Shown one piece after another: positions 27,293-38,044 of a stretch of DNA of 64,000 bases. The position numbers and the translations under genes were made by a program. The notes beneath the pieces are model-generated. The model saw nothing but the letters and a program-made list of their open reading frames with translations, had not been told where the DNA came from and searched no databases. Source of the stretch: Acidobacteriota bacterium (lineage in GTDB: Bacteria; Acidobacteriota; Thermoanaerobaculia; Gp7-AA8); the NCBI GenBank assembly GCA_003223645.1, contig QHVT01000003.1, positions 248,001-312,000 of the forward strand. The letters run 5' to 3'. Positions within the stretch are counted from its first letter, which is position 1. Each line of letters opens with the position of its first letter.

Positions 27293-28746
27293 TCGTCGCT
27301 GCATTGCTCCTGAGCACCGTGATCACGACGCCGTGCGCGAACTGCCACGACACGATTTCGCTCAAAGACGACGTGCACGCCGAGGTGGGATTGTCGTGCA
27401 AGGACTGCCACGGGAACGAGCATGCGCCGAAACCGAAGCGCAGCGAGATCCCGGAGTTCTGCGGCCGCTGCCACAGCTCGGCCGACTACATGAAGCGATT
27501 CAATCCCGCCGCGCGCGTCGATGAAGTCGCGGAGTACCGGACGAGCGTGCACGGGCAGCGACTCGCGCAGGGCGATCAGAACGTTGCAACGTGCGTCGAT
27601 TGTCATTCGGTGCATGGAATCCGGCGCAAGACGAATCCCGACGCGCCGGTGTACGCGACGCACGTCGCGGAGACGTGCAGCCGTTGTCACTCCGACGCGA
27701 AGAAGATGGCGCCGTACGGAATCGCGACGGATCAATTCGCGCGATGGCGCATCAGCGTGCACGCGAAGGCGATGTTCGAGAAGGACGATCTCAGCGCGCC
27801 GACGTGCAACGACTGCCACGGCAATCACGGCGCGACGCCGCCGGGCGTGAAAAGCGTGAGCTTTGTCTGCGGCAATTGTCACGGACGCGAGGCGGAGCTG
27901 TTTCGCGCGAGCAAGAAGGCCGGCGGATGGGCGCAGCACAACGAGCTCCTCGGAAGCGGCGGAAAGTGCGGCGATTGCCACGACGACGCGCGCGCGAAGC
28001 TGACGATGACGCAGTTCAGCGACTGCGTGACGTGTCACGAGAATCACGCCGTCGTGCGGCCGAGCGTGGCGATGATCGGCGTGCTGCCCGACGTCCCGTG
28101 CGCGTTCTGCCACGAAGGCGCGGGCGCGCTGGCGACGCTCGTCGCGGAGCCGGCGAAGAAGGCGAGTCACTATCGCGAGATGCGCGACGCGCTTCTTGCC
28201 GCGGCCGCGCAACAACATCTCACCGGCGATGCGCGATTCGACTGGCTCGTCGATCAGGCGCAGAGCCTTCCGACGCATCGCAATCGCCCCGAGTTCGCGC
28301 GCCTGTTCGAGAAGTTCCGCATCGGCAAGACGCACTACGCGTTCGGCAAGGTGAAGGTGGCGATCCGCCGCTGCGGCGACTGTCATATCAGCGGCGACTT
28401 CGCGAAGTCCTACTCCGACGCCACGCGATCGCTGACCAGCATGATCGCGCGCGCCGAACGGATCCAGCTCGCCGCGCATCGCGGCGGCGTCGAAACGCGC
28501 AACGCGCGCGCGGAGCTCGACGGCGCGATCGACAATCAGATCGAGCTCGAGACGCTGGTCCACACGTTCGGCACAACCGAGGTGCAGAAGAAACAAACCG
28601 AAGGCCTCGGCCACGCGCGCGCGGCGCTGCTCAGCGCGCAGAAATCACTCGACGAGCTCGGCTATCGCCGCCGCGGTCTCTTCGTCGCCCTCGGTATCAT
28701 CATGGCGGTGCTGGTCGCGTTGGCGATGAAGATTCGCTCGGGGTAG
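27289..28746 (+). CDS. Membrane-anchored 11-haem cytochrome c in the bc operon
   Basis: A 485-residue protein with a short signal or anchor start ([16 protein letters not shown]) and eleven CxxCH sites: CANCH, CKDCH, CGRCH, CVDCH, CSRCH, CNDCH, CGNCH, CGDCH, CVTCH and CAFCH up to about residue 280, and CGDCH near 364. The region after that is helical ([17 protein letters not shown]) and one membrane helix closes the protein ([19 protein letters not shown]). It occupies the position normally held by cytochrome c1. It probably receives electrons from the Rieske subunit and passes them to periplasmic carriers. The four-base overlap with cytochrome b implies coupled translation. Similar multihaem replacements are known in Geobacter Cbc-type complexes; the exact partner is inference. 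Confidence 0.88.
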   Translation: MIVAALLLSTVITTPCANCHDTISLKDDVHAEVGLSCKDCHGNEHAPKPKRSEIPEFCGRCHSSADYMKRFNPAARVDEVAEYRTSVHGQRLAQGDQNVATCVDCHSVHGIRRKTNPDAPVYATHVAETCSRCHSDAKKMAPYGIATDQFARWRISVHAKAMFEKDDLSAPTCNDCHGNHGATPPGVKSVSFVCGNCHGREAELFRASKKAGGWAQHNELLGSGGKCGDCHDDARAKLTMTQFSDCVTCHENHAVVRPSVAMIGVLPDVPCAFCHEGAGALATLVAEPAKKASHYREMRDALLAAAAQQHLTGDARFDWLVDQAQSLPTHRNRPEFARLFEKFRIGKTHYAFGKVKVAIRRCGDCHISGDFAKSYSDATRSLTSMIARAERIQLAAHRGGVETRNARAELDGAIDNQIELETLVHTFGTTEVQKKQTEGLGHARAALLSAQKSLDELGYRRRGLFVALGIIMAVLVALAMKIRSG

Positions 28747-28764
28747 TGCAAGCGTAGACTCTCG

Positions 28765-29865
<1,101 letters not shown>

Positions 29866-29873
29866 GGGATTCC

Positions 29874-32134
29874 ATGGCAACGCTTCCGAGAGACCAGGAC
29901 GTACTGATCGACGCGTGGGGGCCGCACCTCAATCGGATGGAGGGGCTGCGCGTCGACACCGGTGCGGAGCCGGACAAGATCGTTCCGACGCACTGCTGCT
30001 TTTGCGGGCAGCAGTGCGGCATCAATCTCAAAGTCAAAGACAACCTCGTCATCGGCTTCGAGCCGCGGTACGACTTTCCGTTCAACAAGGGCATGCTCTG
30101 TCCGAAGGGCGTGAAGCGCTACCTGCAGGGCGGACATCCCGATCGCCTGACGACGGCGTTGCAGCGCGATCCGGATTCGGAGCGCGGATTCTCGCCGATG
30201 GCGTACGACGCGGCCATCGCGCGCGTGGCGTCGGAGATCGAGCGCATTCAGTCAATGTATGGACCCGATGCATTCGGCGTTCTCTCCGGCGCGAGCCTGA
30301 CGACGGAGAAGGCGTATCTCATGGGCAAGTTCGCCCGTGTCTGCCTGAAGACGAAATACATCGACTACAACGGCCGGCTCTGCATGGTCAGCGCAGGTGC
30401 GGCGAACAAGAAGGCGTTCGGCATCGATCGCAGCGCGAATCCGTGGGACGACATTCTCAACGCGGAGGTCGTGCTCGTCGCCGGATCGAACACCGCCGAA
30501 TGCTCGCCGATCACGACGAACTACATATGGCAGGCGCGCGAGAACGGCGGGAAGTTGATCGTCGTCGATCCGCGCATCACGCCGATCGCGCGTACGGCGG
30601 ACATCTTTCTGCCGGTGAAGCCGGGGCGCGACGTTGTGCTCTTCAACGGCATCCTGCAGTTGATGATCGAGAACGACTGGATCGATCACGACTTCATCGA
30701 ACAGCACACCGTCGGGTTCGACGCCGTCGCGGAACACGTGCAGCAGTGGACGCCGAAGCGCACATCCGAAGTGACCGGAATCGCGGAGAAGTCGATCCGC
30801 GCCGCCGCGGAGTTGTGGGGTACGGCGAAGACGAGCTTTCTCATGCACGCGCGCGGCATCGAGCACCACTCGCACGGCGTCGAGAATTGCCTCTCGACGA
30901 TCAACATCGTGCTCGCCTCCGGCCGCATCGGAAAGCCGTGCTGTGCGTACGGAACGGTCGTCGGTCAGGGCAACGGACAGGGCGGCCGCGAGCACGGACA
31001 GAAAGCCGACCAGCTTCCCGGCTGGCGCGACATCATGAATCCCGCGCATCGCGAATACATTGCCGGCGTGTGGGGCGTGTGGCCGGAGGAGCTCCCCGAG
31101 GCGGGTGTTGATTGCTACGAGATGATGCGGAAGATCGATGCGGGCGAGATCAAAGGCCTGCTGTCGATCTGCTTCAATCCGAAAGTCTCGCTGCCCGACA
31201 ATGCATTCGTCACGCGCGCGCTGGAGAAGCTCGAGTTCTTCACGGTGATCGATTTCTTTCTGAGCGAGACCGCGCAACACGCGGACGTCGTTCTTCCCGG
31301 ATCGCTGCACGAAGAAGACGAAGGCGTGGTGTGCCAGGTGGAAGGCCGCGTCATCAAGATCAACAAGGCCGTCGATCCGCCCGGCGACGCGACGCAGGAT
31401 TGGCGCGTGATTCAGGACATTGCGCACGCGCTGAAACGGCCACACGGCTTCACGTTCGACAGCCCGCGCGCAATTTTCGACGAGCTGCGCGTCGCGTCGA
31501 AGGGCGGCGTCGCCGATTACTTCGGCATCACGTACGAGAAGATCGAGGCGAACAACGGCGTCTTCTGGCCGTGTCCGTCGGAAGATCATCCGGGCACGCC
31601 GCGACTGTTCGAAGCGGGATCGTGGAATCCGGTCGCGAACGGCGCGGGGCCGTTTTATTTTCCCGACGGCAAGGCGCGCTTCAACGTCGCCGCGTACCGG
31701 CCGCCGGCCGAAGACGTCGACGACGAATACCCGGTCATTCTCACGACCGGCCGCGTCGTCAGCCAGTTCCTGTCCGGCACGCAGACGCGGCGCATTGGTC
31801 CACTCGTGGACCAATATCCCGAGCCGCTCGTCGAGATTCATCCGCGGCTTGCGCAGAAACTCGGGATCGCGGATGGAGACTGGACGATCGTGGAGTCGCG
31901 GCGCGGCAACATCACGCTGCGCGCGCAGGTCGTGACGACGATTCGTCCGGACACGGTGTTCATTCCGTATCACTGGGCCGGCCGGAAGGCTGCGAATCAG
32001 CTCACGATCGCGGCGCAGGATCCGGTGTCGAAGATCCCCGAGTACAAAGTGTGCGCGGTGCGAGTCTCTCGTGTAGCACAGGCTTTCCAGCCTGTGCCCG
32101 GAGGAGCGCAGGCTGGAAAGCCTGCGCCACACCG

Positions 32135-32138
<4 letters not shown>
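29874..32138 (+). CDS. Molybdopterin oxidoreductase, NasA/FdhA-like catalytic subunit
   Basis: A 754-residue cytoplasmic-type enzyme with no Tat signal. Near the N-terminus is a [4Fe-4S] site ([13 protein letters not shown] at about 40-53, last Cys in GMLCPKG near 78). The probable molybdenum-ligand cysteine is in [10 protein letters not shown] near 170. [14 protein letters not shown] and the C-terminal [17 protein letters not shown] block are molybdopterin-binding segments. It most resembles assimilatory nitrate reductase / formate dehydrogenase relatives. The operon adds a membrane cytochrome b, a four-cluster ferredoxin, a Rieske protein and a TDT transporter. The substrate (nitrate, formate or other) is not determinable here. 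The last ~22 residues are encoded by a palindromic repeat, and the next gene's ATG overlaps the stop. Confidence 0.85.
32071..32132. repeat. Palindromic repeat, full copy, coding the molybdoenzyme tail
   Basis: GTGTAGCACAGGCTTTCCAG ... GCAGGCTGGAAAGCCTGC GCCACAC. Translated as VAQAFQPV ... [10 protein letters not shown]. It ends two bases before the start codon of the ferredoxin gene, so it also lies in that gene's ribosome-binding region. Confidence 0.9.
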
Positions 32139-32729
<591 letters not shown>

Positions 32730-32743
<14 letters not shown>

Positions 32744-33269
32744 CCAGCTCTCCGAGCCGCCCGACGGCCGCCCGTATCACGACCAGCCGCAGTGGCGGAA
32801 CGACTTTCCGATCGACTGGCCGCAGGACGAGCTCGTGGCGCGTCGCGACTTCACGAAGTTTCTCGTCCTCACCAGCTTCGCGTTCGCCGTCGGACAGCTG
32901 TGGATCGTGTTCGAGAACTTCTTCCGCAAACGCAAGGGACAGTTGCCGGTGATGCGCATCGCGCGCGCCGATGCGATTCCCGTCGGCGGCTCGCTGGTCT
33001 TCGAATATCCGGCCGCGCACGACATCTGTCTCGTCGTACGCACCGGCCCGCAGCATTACGTCGCGTTCAATCAGAAATGCACGCACCTCAGTTGCGCGGT
33101 CGTGCCCGACGTTGCGCGCGGTCGCTTCCATTGCCCGTGTCACAACGGTTCGTTCGAGCTCGAGACAGGCGTTCCGGTCGCCGGTCCACCGCGACGTCCG
33201 CTCGAGCGCATCCTGCTCGAGATCCGCAACGGCGATCTCTACGCGATCGGCCGTGAGGTGCGCGCATGA
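32730..33269 (+). CDS. Second Rieske [2Fe-2S] protein, in the molybdoenzyme operon
   Basis: A 179-residue protein. One membrane anchor near residues 45-65 ([19 protein letters not shown]) is followed by a Rieske domain with CTHLSC near 120 and CPCHNGSFE near 138, and GPPRRPL. I start at 32730 (MKPPDQLS); an ATG nine bases earlier is possible. It overlaps both neighbours in the operon (14 and 4 bases). It is not paired with a cytochrome b of bc type, unlike the Rieske gene at 25696. It may therefore carry electrons between the quinone pool and the molybdoenzyme complex, or to a periplasmic acceptor. This pairing is uncommon. Confidence 0.88.
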
Positions 33270-33490
33270 GGCGGGCGTTCTCGCGGCAGCAGAAGATGAC
33301 GATCGTGTTCGGCATCCTCTCGATCGTCATCGTGATGGTCGTGCTGCAGCTCTGGCTTCTGACGGCGACGATGAACGCATTTCTCGCGGGACAGGAGCGC
33401 GTGATCGTTCCCGCCGCGATCGCAAGCTTCATCTGCTTCGCGCTGAACTTCGGCCTGCTCACGTACGTCTATCGGATGGAGCGGCGTTGA
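33266..33490 (+). CDS. Small two-helix membrane protein (DUF6755-like)
   Basis: A 74-residue protein with two membrane helices ([20 protein letters not shown] and [19 protein letters not shown]) and a short charged end. Overlaps the Rieske gene by four bases (ATGA), and its own stop contains the TTG start of the transporter. I believe it belongs to the DUF6755 group seen in similar operons; the family name is from memory. It is probably a structural accessory of the membrane complex. Confidence 0.7.
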   Translation: MRRAFSRQQKMTIVFGILSIVIVMVVLQLWLLTATMNAFLAGQERVIVPAAIASFICFALNFGLLTYVYRMERR

Positions 33491-34509
33491 TTCGCACGCT
33501 GCATCCCGCATATTTCGCGCTGGTGATGGCGACCGGCATCGTGTCCATCGCCGCGCAGCTGCTGGGCATTCCGATCGTGCCGCAGGTGCTCCTCGGCATC
33601 AACGGCGTCGCGTTCATCGTGCTGTGGGCGTTGACGATCATCCGCATCGTTCGCTATCCGAAAGACGTGCTCGCGGATGTGAGCGATCATCAGCGCGGCG
33701 TCGGCTTCTTCACCACCGTCGCCGGAACGAGCGTCCTCGGATCGCAGCTCGTCATCGTGGCGAAGCTGGAGTCCGTCGCGCTCGCGTTCTGGATGGCGAC
33801 GCTCATCCTCTGGCTCGTGCTCGTGTACGCCGTCTTCACCGCGCTGACGGTGAAGGAGACGAAGCCGCCGCTCGATCAGGGCATCAACGGCGGCTGGCTC
33901 GTTGCGGTCGTGGCGACGCAGTCGGTGTCGACGCTTGCGTCGATCCTCGCGCCGTCAACGACATACGCGGAGTTGCTGCTCTTCGTCAGCCTGACGTTCT
34001 GGCTCGCCGGCGGCATGCTCTACATCTGGCTCATCTCCCTCATCTTCTATCGCTACACGTTCTTCCGCTTCGCGCCGTCCGACCTCATGCCGCCGTACTG
34101 GATCAACATGGGAGCGATGGCGATCTCCACGCTCGCCGGAACGCTGCTCATCGCCAGCGCCAAATCGTCTCCGCTCCTCACGCAGCTCCACCCCTTCCTC
34201 CTCGGCCTGACGATTCTCTTCTGGGCGACCGCGACGTGGTGGATCCCGATGCTGGTGATCCTCGGATTCTGGCGTCACGTCGCGAAGCGATTCCCGCTCA
34301 CCTACAGCCCGCTCTATTGGGGCGCGGTCTTCCCGCTCGGGATGTACACCGTCTGCACGTTCCGCCTCGCCAACGTCGCGGGCATTCCGCTGTTGCACAC
34401 CGTGCCGCGCGTATTCGTGTACATCGCGCTGGCGGCGTGGCTGGTGACGTTCGTGGGACTGATTCGCAGTCTGTTCATTCGCGACCGCGGTGTGGCGCAG
34501 GCTTTCTAG
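33487..34509 (+). CDS. TDT/SLAC1-family transporter (tellurite-resistance/dicarboxylate type)
   Basis: A 340-residue protein with ten membrane helices. The N-terminus [20 protein letters not shown] is diagnostic of the TehA/SLAC1/TDT family, as are [18 protein letters not shown] and [20 protein letters not shown]. The start is the TTG at 33487, overlapping the previous stop (TTGA), because it gives the canonical first helix. Family members conduct anions such as nitrate, chloride, sulfite or dicarboxylates. As the last gene of the molybdoenzyme operon it may move that enzyme's substrate or product. The C-terminus ends GVAQAF, read from a palindromic repeat arm whose core carries a TTC-TAG change that supplies the stop. 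Confidence 0.82.
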   Translation: MIRTLHPAYFALVMATGIVSIAAQLLGIPIVPQVLLGINGVAFIVLWALTIIRIVRYPKDVLADVSDHQRGVGFFTTVAGTSVLGSQLVIVAKLESVALAFWMATLILWLVLVYAVFTALTVKETKPPLDQGINGGWLVAVVATQSVSTLASILAPSTTYAELLLFVSLTFWLAGGMLYIWLISLIFYRYTFFRFAPSDLMPPYWINMGAMAISTLAGTLLIASAKSSPLLTQLHPFLLGLTILFWATATWWIPMLVILGFWRHVAKRFPLTYSPLYWGAVFPLGMYTVCTFRLANVAGIPLLHTVPRVFVYIALAAWLVTFVGLIRSLFIRDRGVAQAF

Positions 34510-34518
34510 CCTGCGCTC
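34490..34518. repeat. Palindromic repeat, single arm, ending the TDT gene
   Basis: GTGTGGCGCAGGCTTTCTAG CCTGCGCTCC. The C-to-T change in the core (TTCCAG to TTCTAG) makes the stop codon of the TDT transporter. The arm is also a GC-rich hairpin at the operon end and could help terminate transcription. Confidence 0.8.
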
Positions 34519-34530
34519 CCGGACAACGCG

Positions 34531-34917
34531 TCAGCCGGATATGGTTTGCTCACTCCACGTCTGCCGTTGTCCATCCAGCAGAAGCGCGAGAGCATTGAGA
34601 ATGTTGCGGCCGAGGATTCCGACTTCTTGATCGATCACGAGAAACTGACCGCGAAAGGTGCGGCCAAGCATTAACAGCTCAGCGCGCACAACGCCGGCGG
34701 AGTTCGATCTGCCGTCAAACGCCAGCAATTCGTACGAGGCACCGGTCTGTTCGATGCCGGCCGCGTTCACGGCGCCGAGCGGAAGCAGCGTCACGTCAGC
34801 GCCCGTATCGATCAAAAGTGGTACATCCGAAATGATCGCGCCGCTTTGCGGATTGCGAAGTCGCGCGCTCAGAACCGGCGCAGGAGGAGCGAAGCGCCGA
34901 TCATCGTACGGCGGCAT
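34531..34917 (-). CDS. Retropepsin-like aspartyl protease-fold protein
   Basis: A 128-residue protein with the single-lobe aspartyl protease motif LLIDTGADVTLLP (about residues 34-46). A second flap or strand region and a C-terminal ILGRNILNALALLLDG match the ILG[RM]-[DN]-x-L closing motif of retroviral-type proteases. As a half-size unit it would act as a dimer. It overlaps the upstream small gene by 17 bases. Chromosomal proteins of this type are common and mostly uncharacterised; no mobile-element genes accompany it. Confidence 0.75.
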   Translation of the reverse strand: MPPYDDRRFAPPAPVLSARLRNPQSGAIISDVPLLIDTGADVTLLPLGAVNAAGIEQTGASYELLAFDGRSNSAGVVRAELLMLGRTFRGQFLVIDQEVGILGRNILNALALLLDGQRQTWSEQTISG

Positions 34918-35116
34918 CTTCGCCTTCCACGATGTCCATTGCGAAATCGGCTGCCTGTTCGGGTCGCAGGAGGTGCGGCGTGTGAATCATGGATGGCGGC
35001 AGATCTTCAACACCGGGGACGACGATGTACACCTTGGCGTGCTCGGGAAGTTTCACCGCTTCCGGCAGTTTGATTTCGCCCTGCTCGACGATTGCCTCGT
35101 AGGTCCTGACCTTCAT
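34901..35116 (-). CDS. Small antitoxin-like protein (AF2212/DUF104-type)
   Basis: A 71-residue protein starting MKVRTYEAIVEQGEIKLPEA and continuing VKLPEHAKVYIVVPG, a short beta-barrel pattern typical of AF2212-type antitoxins. I place the start at 35116; an upstream extension would be arginine-rich and implausible. AF2212-type antitoxins normally precede a PIN toxin. Here the following gene (17-base overlap) is an aspartyl-protease-like protein instead. The antitoxin label is therefore by sequence only. Confidence 0.65.
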   Translation of the reverse strand: MKVRTYEAIVEQGEIKLPEAVKLPEHAKVYIVVPGVEDLPPSMIHTPHLLRPEQAADFAMDIVEGEDAAVR

Positions 35117-35199
35117 TCTGTTCAGCTTACCACCCGCGTCGGCCGCCCTCCACGTTCGCATTCGCCGGCTCGGCGTGCGCACATTGAGGGAGCTTACCG

Positions 35200-35610
35200 C
35201 TACCGCACCACCTCGAATGCACGTCGGCGGTCCGGACCAAACCGGAAGATGCTGAAGTCGGAATCGAAGCTCGCTGCCCGTCTCAGGCCGAGTCGCTGCA
35301 TGACCGCGAAGCTTGTGCAGTCGACGATCGAGAAGTCCTGATCGGACCACTCTTCGACGATTTCAAGGGCGTTCTGCAGGTCGGCAGCGAGTACGGTTTC
35401 GATATGGGCGACGTGCGGGAGGCGTGACCAGAAGACGATCGCCTCGCTGCGGCCGATTCGATGTCGGATGAGCATCCAGCACTCGATGAGAATGTGGTCA
35501 GTGGTAACGAGCAACTCGTTCGACGTAAGGATGGCTTTGGCGCGCTGGTGGCCGCGGTCGTCGCGATCGGCTGCTGCATACCACGCAGACGTATCGACGA
35601 AGAGACTCAC
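35200..35610 (-). CDS. VapC-type PIN-domain toxin
   Basis: A 136-residue PIN protein. MSLFVDTSAWYAAADRDDRG carries the first acidic residue (Asp6), ILIECWMLIRHRIG the second (Glu), and FSIVDCTSFAVMQRLGL the third (Asp). FDSDFSIFRF near the end is the usual fourth acidic site. It is full length for VapC and appears intact. The ATG overlaps the stop of the RHH gene upstream (ATGA), giving a standard vapBC order. VapC enzymes cut tRNA or rRNA at specific loops; the target here is unknown. Confidence 0.88.
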   Translation of the reverse strand: MSLFVDTSAWYAAADRDDRGHQRAKAILTSNELLVTTDHILIECWMLIRHRIGRSEAIVFWSRLPHVAHIETVLAADLQNALEIVEEWSDQDFSIVDCTSFAVMQRLGLRRAASFDSDFSIFRFGPDRRRAFEVVR

Positions 35611-35870
35611 GACCTCTTCAGCCGCCGGCGGCCGCGCGCGGCCGCAAATGCCCGACCGACCATCTCATCCTTCTCCTGAGCGACGTCGCTGCCGCCCGAT
35701 GCGCCCAACGCGAAGAGGACCGAAGGGTCGTTGAGTTTCCGAGGTGCGGAGACGTCGCGGGCCACGAGACGGCGGATGTACTCGGCGAAGGAGATTCCCA
35801 GGTCTGCCGCCTTCCGGCGGGCTCGTTTCTGAAGCTCCGGATCGAGCGTGATCTGCGTCCTCTCGCTCAT
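35607..35870 (-). CDS. VapB-type ribbon-helix-helix antitoxin
   Basis: An 87-residue protein: SERTQITLDPELQKRARRKA is a ribbon-helix-helix DNA-binding domain, followed by FAEYIRRLVARDV and a longer, flexible, basic C-terminal tail. Its stop overlaps the PIN gene start by four bases. RHH antitoxins repress their own operon and block the toxin with the tail. The gene begins just after the 3' end of the radical-SAM gene on the same strand. Confidence 0.8.
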   Translation of the reverse strand: MSERTQITLDPELQKRARRKAADLGISFAEYIRRLVARDVSAPRKLNDPSVLFALGASGGSDVAQEKDEMVGRAFAAARGRRRLKRS

Positions 35871-35900
35871 AAGGGTGCCATCATAACATCAGGCAAGCCA

Positions 35901-36962
35901 TCACGCCGGCTGGTAAGCACACAACGGATCCGACCCGAACACATCCCCCGTCATGGACCACGCTCGCGCGCGCGAGCCTCCGCACAGGTCGCGGAATTCG
36001 CAGCGGCCGCATTTGCCGTGGAGGTTGTTGCTGTCGCGGAGGTCGATGAAGAGTGGGCTCGTGCGGTAGATCTCGGACAGCGGCTGCTGTTTGACGTTGC
36101 CTGCTTTCAGCGGGAGGAAGCCGCTCGGGTAGACGTCGCCGATGTGGGAGACGAAGACGAATCCCTTCGCTTCGTTGACGCCGCGCGGTGCGCGCGGGGG
36201 GCCATTCGGCTGGACGCCGAGGGGCATGGCGCCGCCGTTCTGGAGTACGTAGCGGCGGTAGTGCATGGCTTCGGTGGTGCGGATCGAGAACGGTACGCGT
36301 TTGCTGGTGTCGAAGAGGAATCCGAACAGCTCTTCGACTTCGAACGCGGTGACAAGGTCGGATTGTTTGGCGCGGCCCGTCGGCACGGCGAAGAAGACGC
36401 TCCACATCGCGATGCGGAGGCTCGTCAGCAACTCGACCATGTGCGGCAGGTCGGCGATCGTGCGTCGCGTGACGGTCGTGTTGACCTGCACGGGGATGTT
36501 TTCGCGCGATGCCTGGCGGATCGCGCGCAGCGTGATGTCGAACGATCCCGGCACGCGGCGGAAGTCGTCGTGCAGCGCTGCGTTCGATGCGTCGAGGCTC
36601 ACCGCCATGCGTCCGAGTCCGTGTTCCTTCATCCGCGTCACCGCCTCTTCGGTGAGCAGCGGTGTCGCGCTCGGAGTGAGCGACGGCTCGAGCCCTTTGT
36701 CGCGCGCGTGGCGGACCAGCGCATAGGTGTCTTCTCTCTTCAGCGGATCGCCGCCGGTCAGCACGAACACTTTCGGCTGCATCGTCGCGATCTCGTCGAT
36801 GAGCCGGAATCCCTCTTCCGTCGTCAGCTCGTACTGGCTGCGCCGCGACTGCGCGGCCGCGCGGCAGTGCACGCACGCGAGGTCGCACGCGCGCGTGTTC
36901 TCCCAGATCACGACGAACGGCGACACGTTGAAATCGATCACAGCCCCGCCTTCCTCGCCCAT
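35901..36962 (-). CDS. ahbD: Radical SAM/SPASM protein, AhbD-like haem synthase
   Basis: A 353-residue radical SAM enzyme. The SAM cluster motif is CDLACVHC near residues 26-33, then VLTGGDPLKR near 68 (the GGDP/GGEP motif). The C-terminal SPASM cysteines are in KCGRCEFRDLCGGSRARAW near 315-333 with a final Cys in SDPLCAYQ. In the alternative haem pathway AhbD decarboxylates iron-coproporphyrin III to haem b. The gene overlaps ahbAB by 25 bases, and ahbC lies upstream of that, so pathway order and adjacency support the assignment. Single radical SAM/SPASM proteins of this sub-family also act in peptide modification. No peptide gene is seen here. Confidence 0.75.
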   Translation of the reverse strand: MGEEGGAVIDFNVSPFVVIWENTRACDLACVHCRAAAQSRRSQYELTTEEGFRLIDEIATMQPKVFVLTGGDPLKREDTYALVRHARDKGLEPSLTPSATPLLTEEAVTRMKEHGLGRMAVSLDASNAALHDDFRRVPGSFDITLRAIRQASRENIPVQVNTTVTRRTIADLPHMVELLTSLRIAMWSVFFAVPTGRAKQSDLVTAFEVEELFGFLFDTSKRVPFSIRTTEAMHYRRYVLQNGGAMPLGVQPNGPPRAPRGVNEAKGFVFVSHIGDVYPSGFLPLKAGNVKQQPLSEIYRTSPLFIDLRDSNNLHGKCGRCEFRDLCGGSRARAWSMTGDVFGSDPLCAYQPA

Positions 36963-38044
36963 TCGCGATAGGCGACCGGCGAGATGTCGGACGGCTTGAT
37001 CTCCGCGCGCCCGCCCCAGTAGACGTTCGTGTACGTGAAGCCGATGCCGGTCGATGTGAGATGCGCGTCGATCGCGCGTTTGTGCGCGAGCACTTCTTCT
37101 TTCGTCTCGCCGTGCGCGACGGCCATGATGTTGACGTCGTTCAGCTCCGGTCCCGCGTCGCGCCAGTAGCAGTGCGTGAGAATCGCGAAGCGTCCGATTT
37201 CACATCCGGCTTCGATTTCGCGTCCGCGCGGCACTGCCCAATGAAAGAGTCCGTTGAAGCTCGACAGGCGTTCTTCGCCTGCGACCGGTTTCGAGTGTTC
37301 GAGGAATGTGGAGAAGCGTCCGATCACGCCGCGGCGATCGAGATCCTCGGCGATGACGAAGAACGCATCCGCATCGATTCCGGCGGCGTGCGCGCGGCGT
37401 TCCCACAACTGCTCGCCGATTTCTTCGGGATCGAGATCGCGCTTGAGAATCATGAGCACGTCCCAATCGCGCTCCGAGAGGTCCACGATCGCCGGCACCA
37501 TCGCCTCGGCACGCGCGTCCGACATTTCGCCGACGCGCATTCCTTTGCGCCGCATGTGGCCGACGCCGAGGACGAACGCGCGCAGCGCGGGCATCACGCG
37601 ATACGTTTCGGCGCCGATCTGCTGTTTCAAGGATTCGCAATGGCGCTCGACGGAGAAACCGGTCGGCACTTTGAGCGTCGTCCAGAGCCGCCACTCCGTC
37701 GGACCGGTCTCGCTGTTGCGAATGACGACGTGTCCGGAGAACGGATCGCGTGACGCGATGAACTGGAACGCGGCGTCGACGAGCTGTTCGTCGATCTTCC
37801 ACGCGATGAGCGCACCCTGCGCGAGGTTGGTCGCGAGCAGCGTTTGTCGTACGCGCCGAATCGTGCCGGCTTCGAGCATCGCGCGAATGCGCGCGATGAC
37901 TTCCGCGAGCTCGACTCCCGAACGGCGCGCGATCTCCACGAACGGATCGCGCACGAAGCCGCGAATGCGATCTTCGGAGACTTCGAGGATCTGTCGATTG
38001 ATCGCGTCCCGCGGTGAGACCGAGAGCTCGAGCACCGCGCTCAT
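36938..38044 (-). CDS. ahbAB: AhbA-AhbB fusion, sirohaem decarboxylase
   Basis: A 368-residue protein made of two Lrp/AsnC-like halves. The first half (about 10-175) starts with a winged-helix region (INRQILEVSEDRIRGF...VIARIRAMLEAGTIRRV) and holds the TNLAQGALIAWKI core. The second half (about 185-360) repeats the plan (LSERDWDVLMILKRDL; FNGLFHWAVP; NDVNIMAVAHG). This is the NirDL/NirGH or AhbA/AhbB arrangement, which removes two carboxyl groups from sirohaem to give 12,18-didecarboxysirohaem. Fusion of the two subunits is common in bacteria. It overlaps ahbC by four bases and ahbD by 25. Since nirS, nirF and nirN are absent, haem b rather than haem d1 is the likely product. Confidence 0.85.
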   Translation of the reverse strand: MSAVLELSVSPRDAINRQILEVSEDRIRGFVRDPFVEIARRSGVELAEVIARIRAMLEAGTIRRVRQTLLATNLAQGALIAWKIDEQLVDAAFQFIASRDPFSGHVVIRNSETGPTEWRLWTTLKVPTGFSVERHCESLKQQIGAETYRVMPALRAFVLGVGHMRRKGMRVGEMSDARAEAMVPAIVDLSERDWDVLMILKRDLDPEEIGEQLWERRAHAAGIDADAFFVIAEDLDRRGVIGRFSTFLEHSKPVAGEERLSSFNGLFHWAVPRGREIEAGCEIGRFAILTHCYWRDAGPELNDVNIMAVAHGETKEEVLAHKRAIDAHLTSTGIGFTYTNVYWGGRAEIKPSDISPVAYREWARKAGL

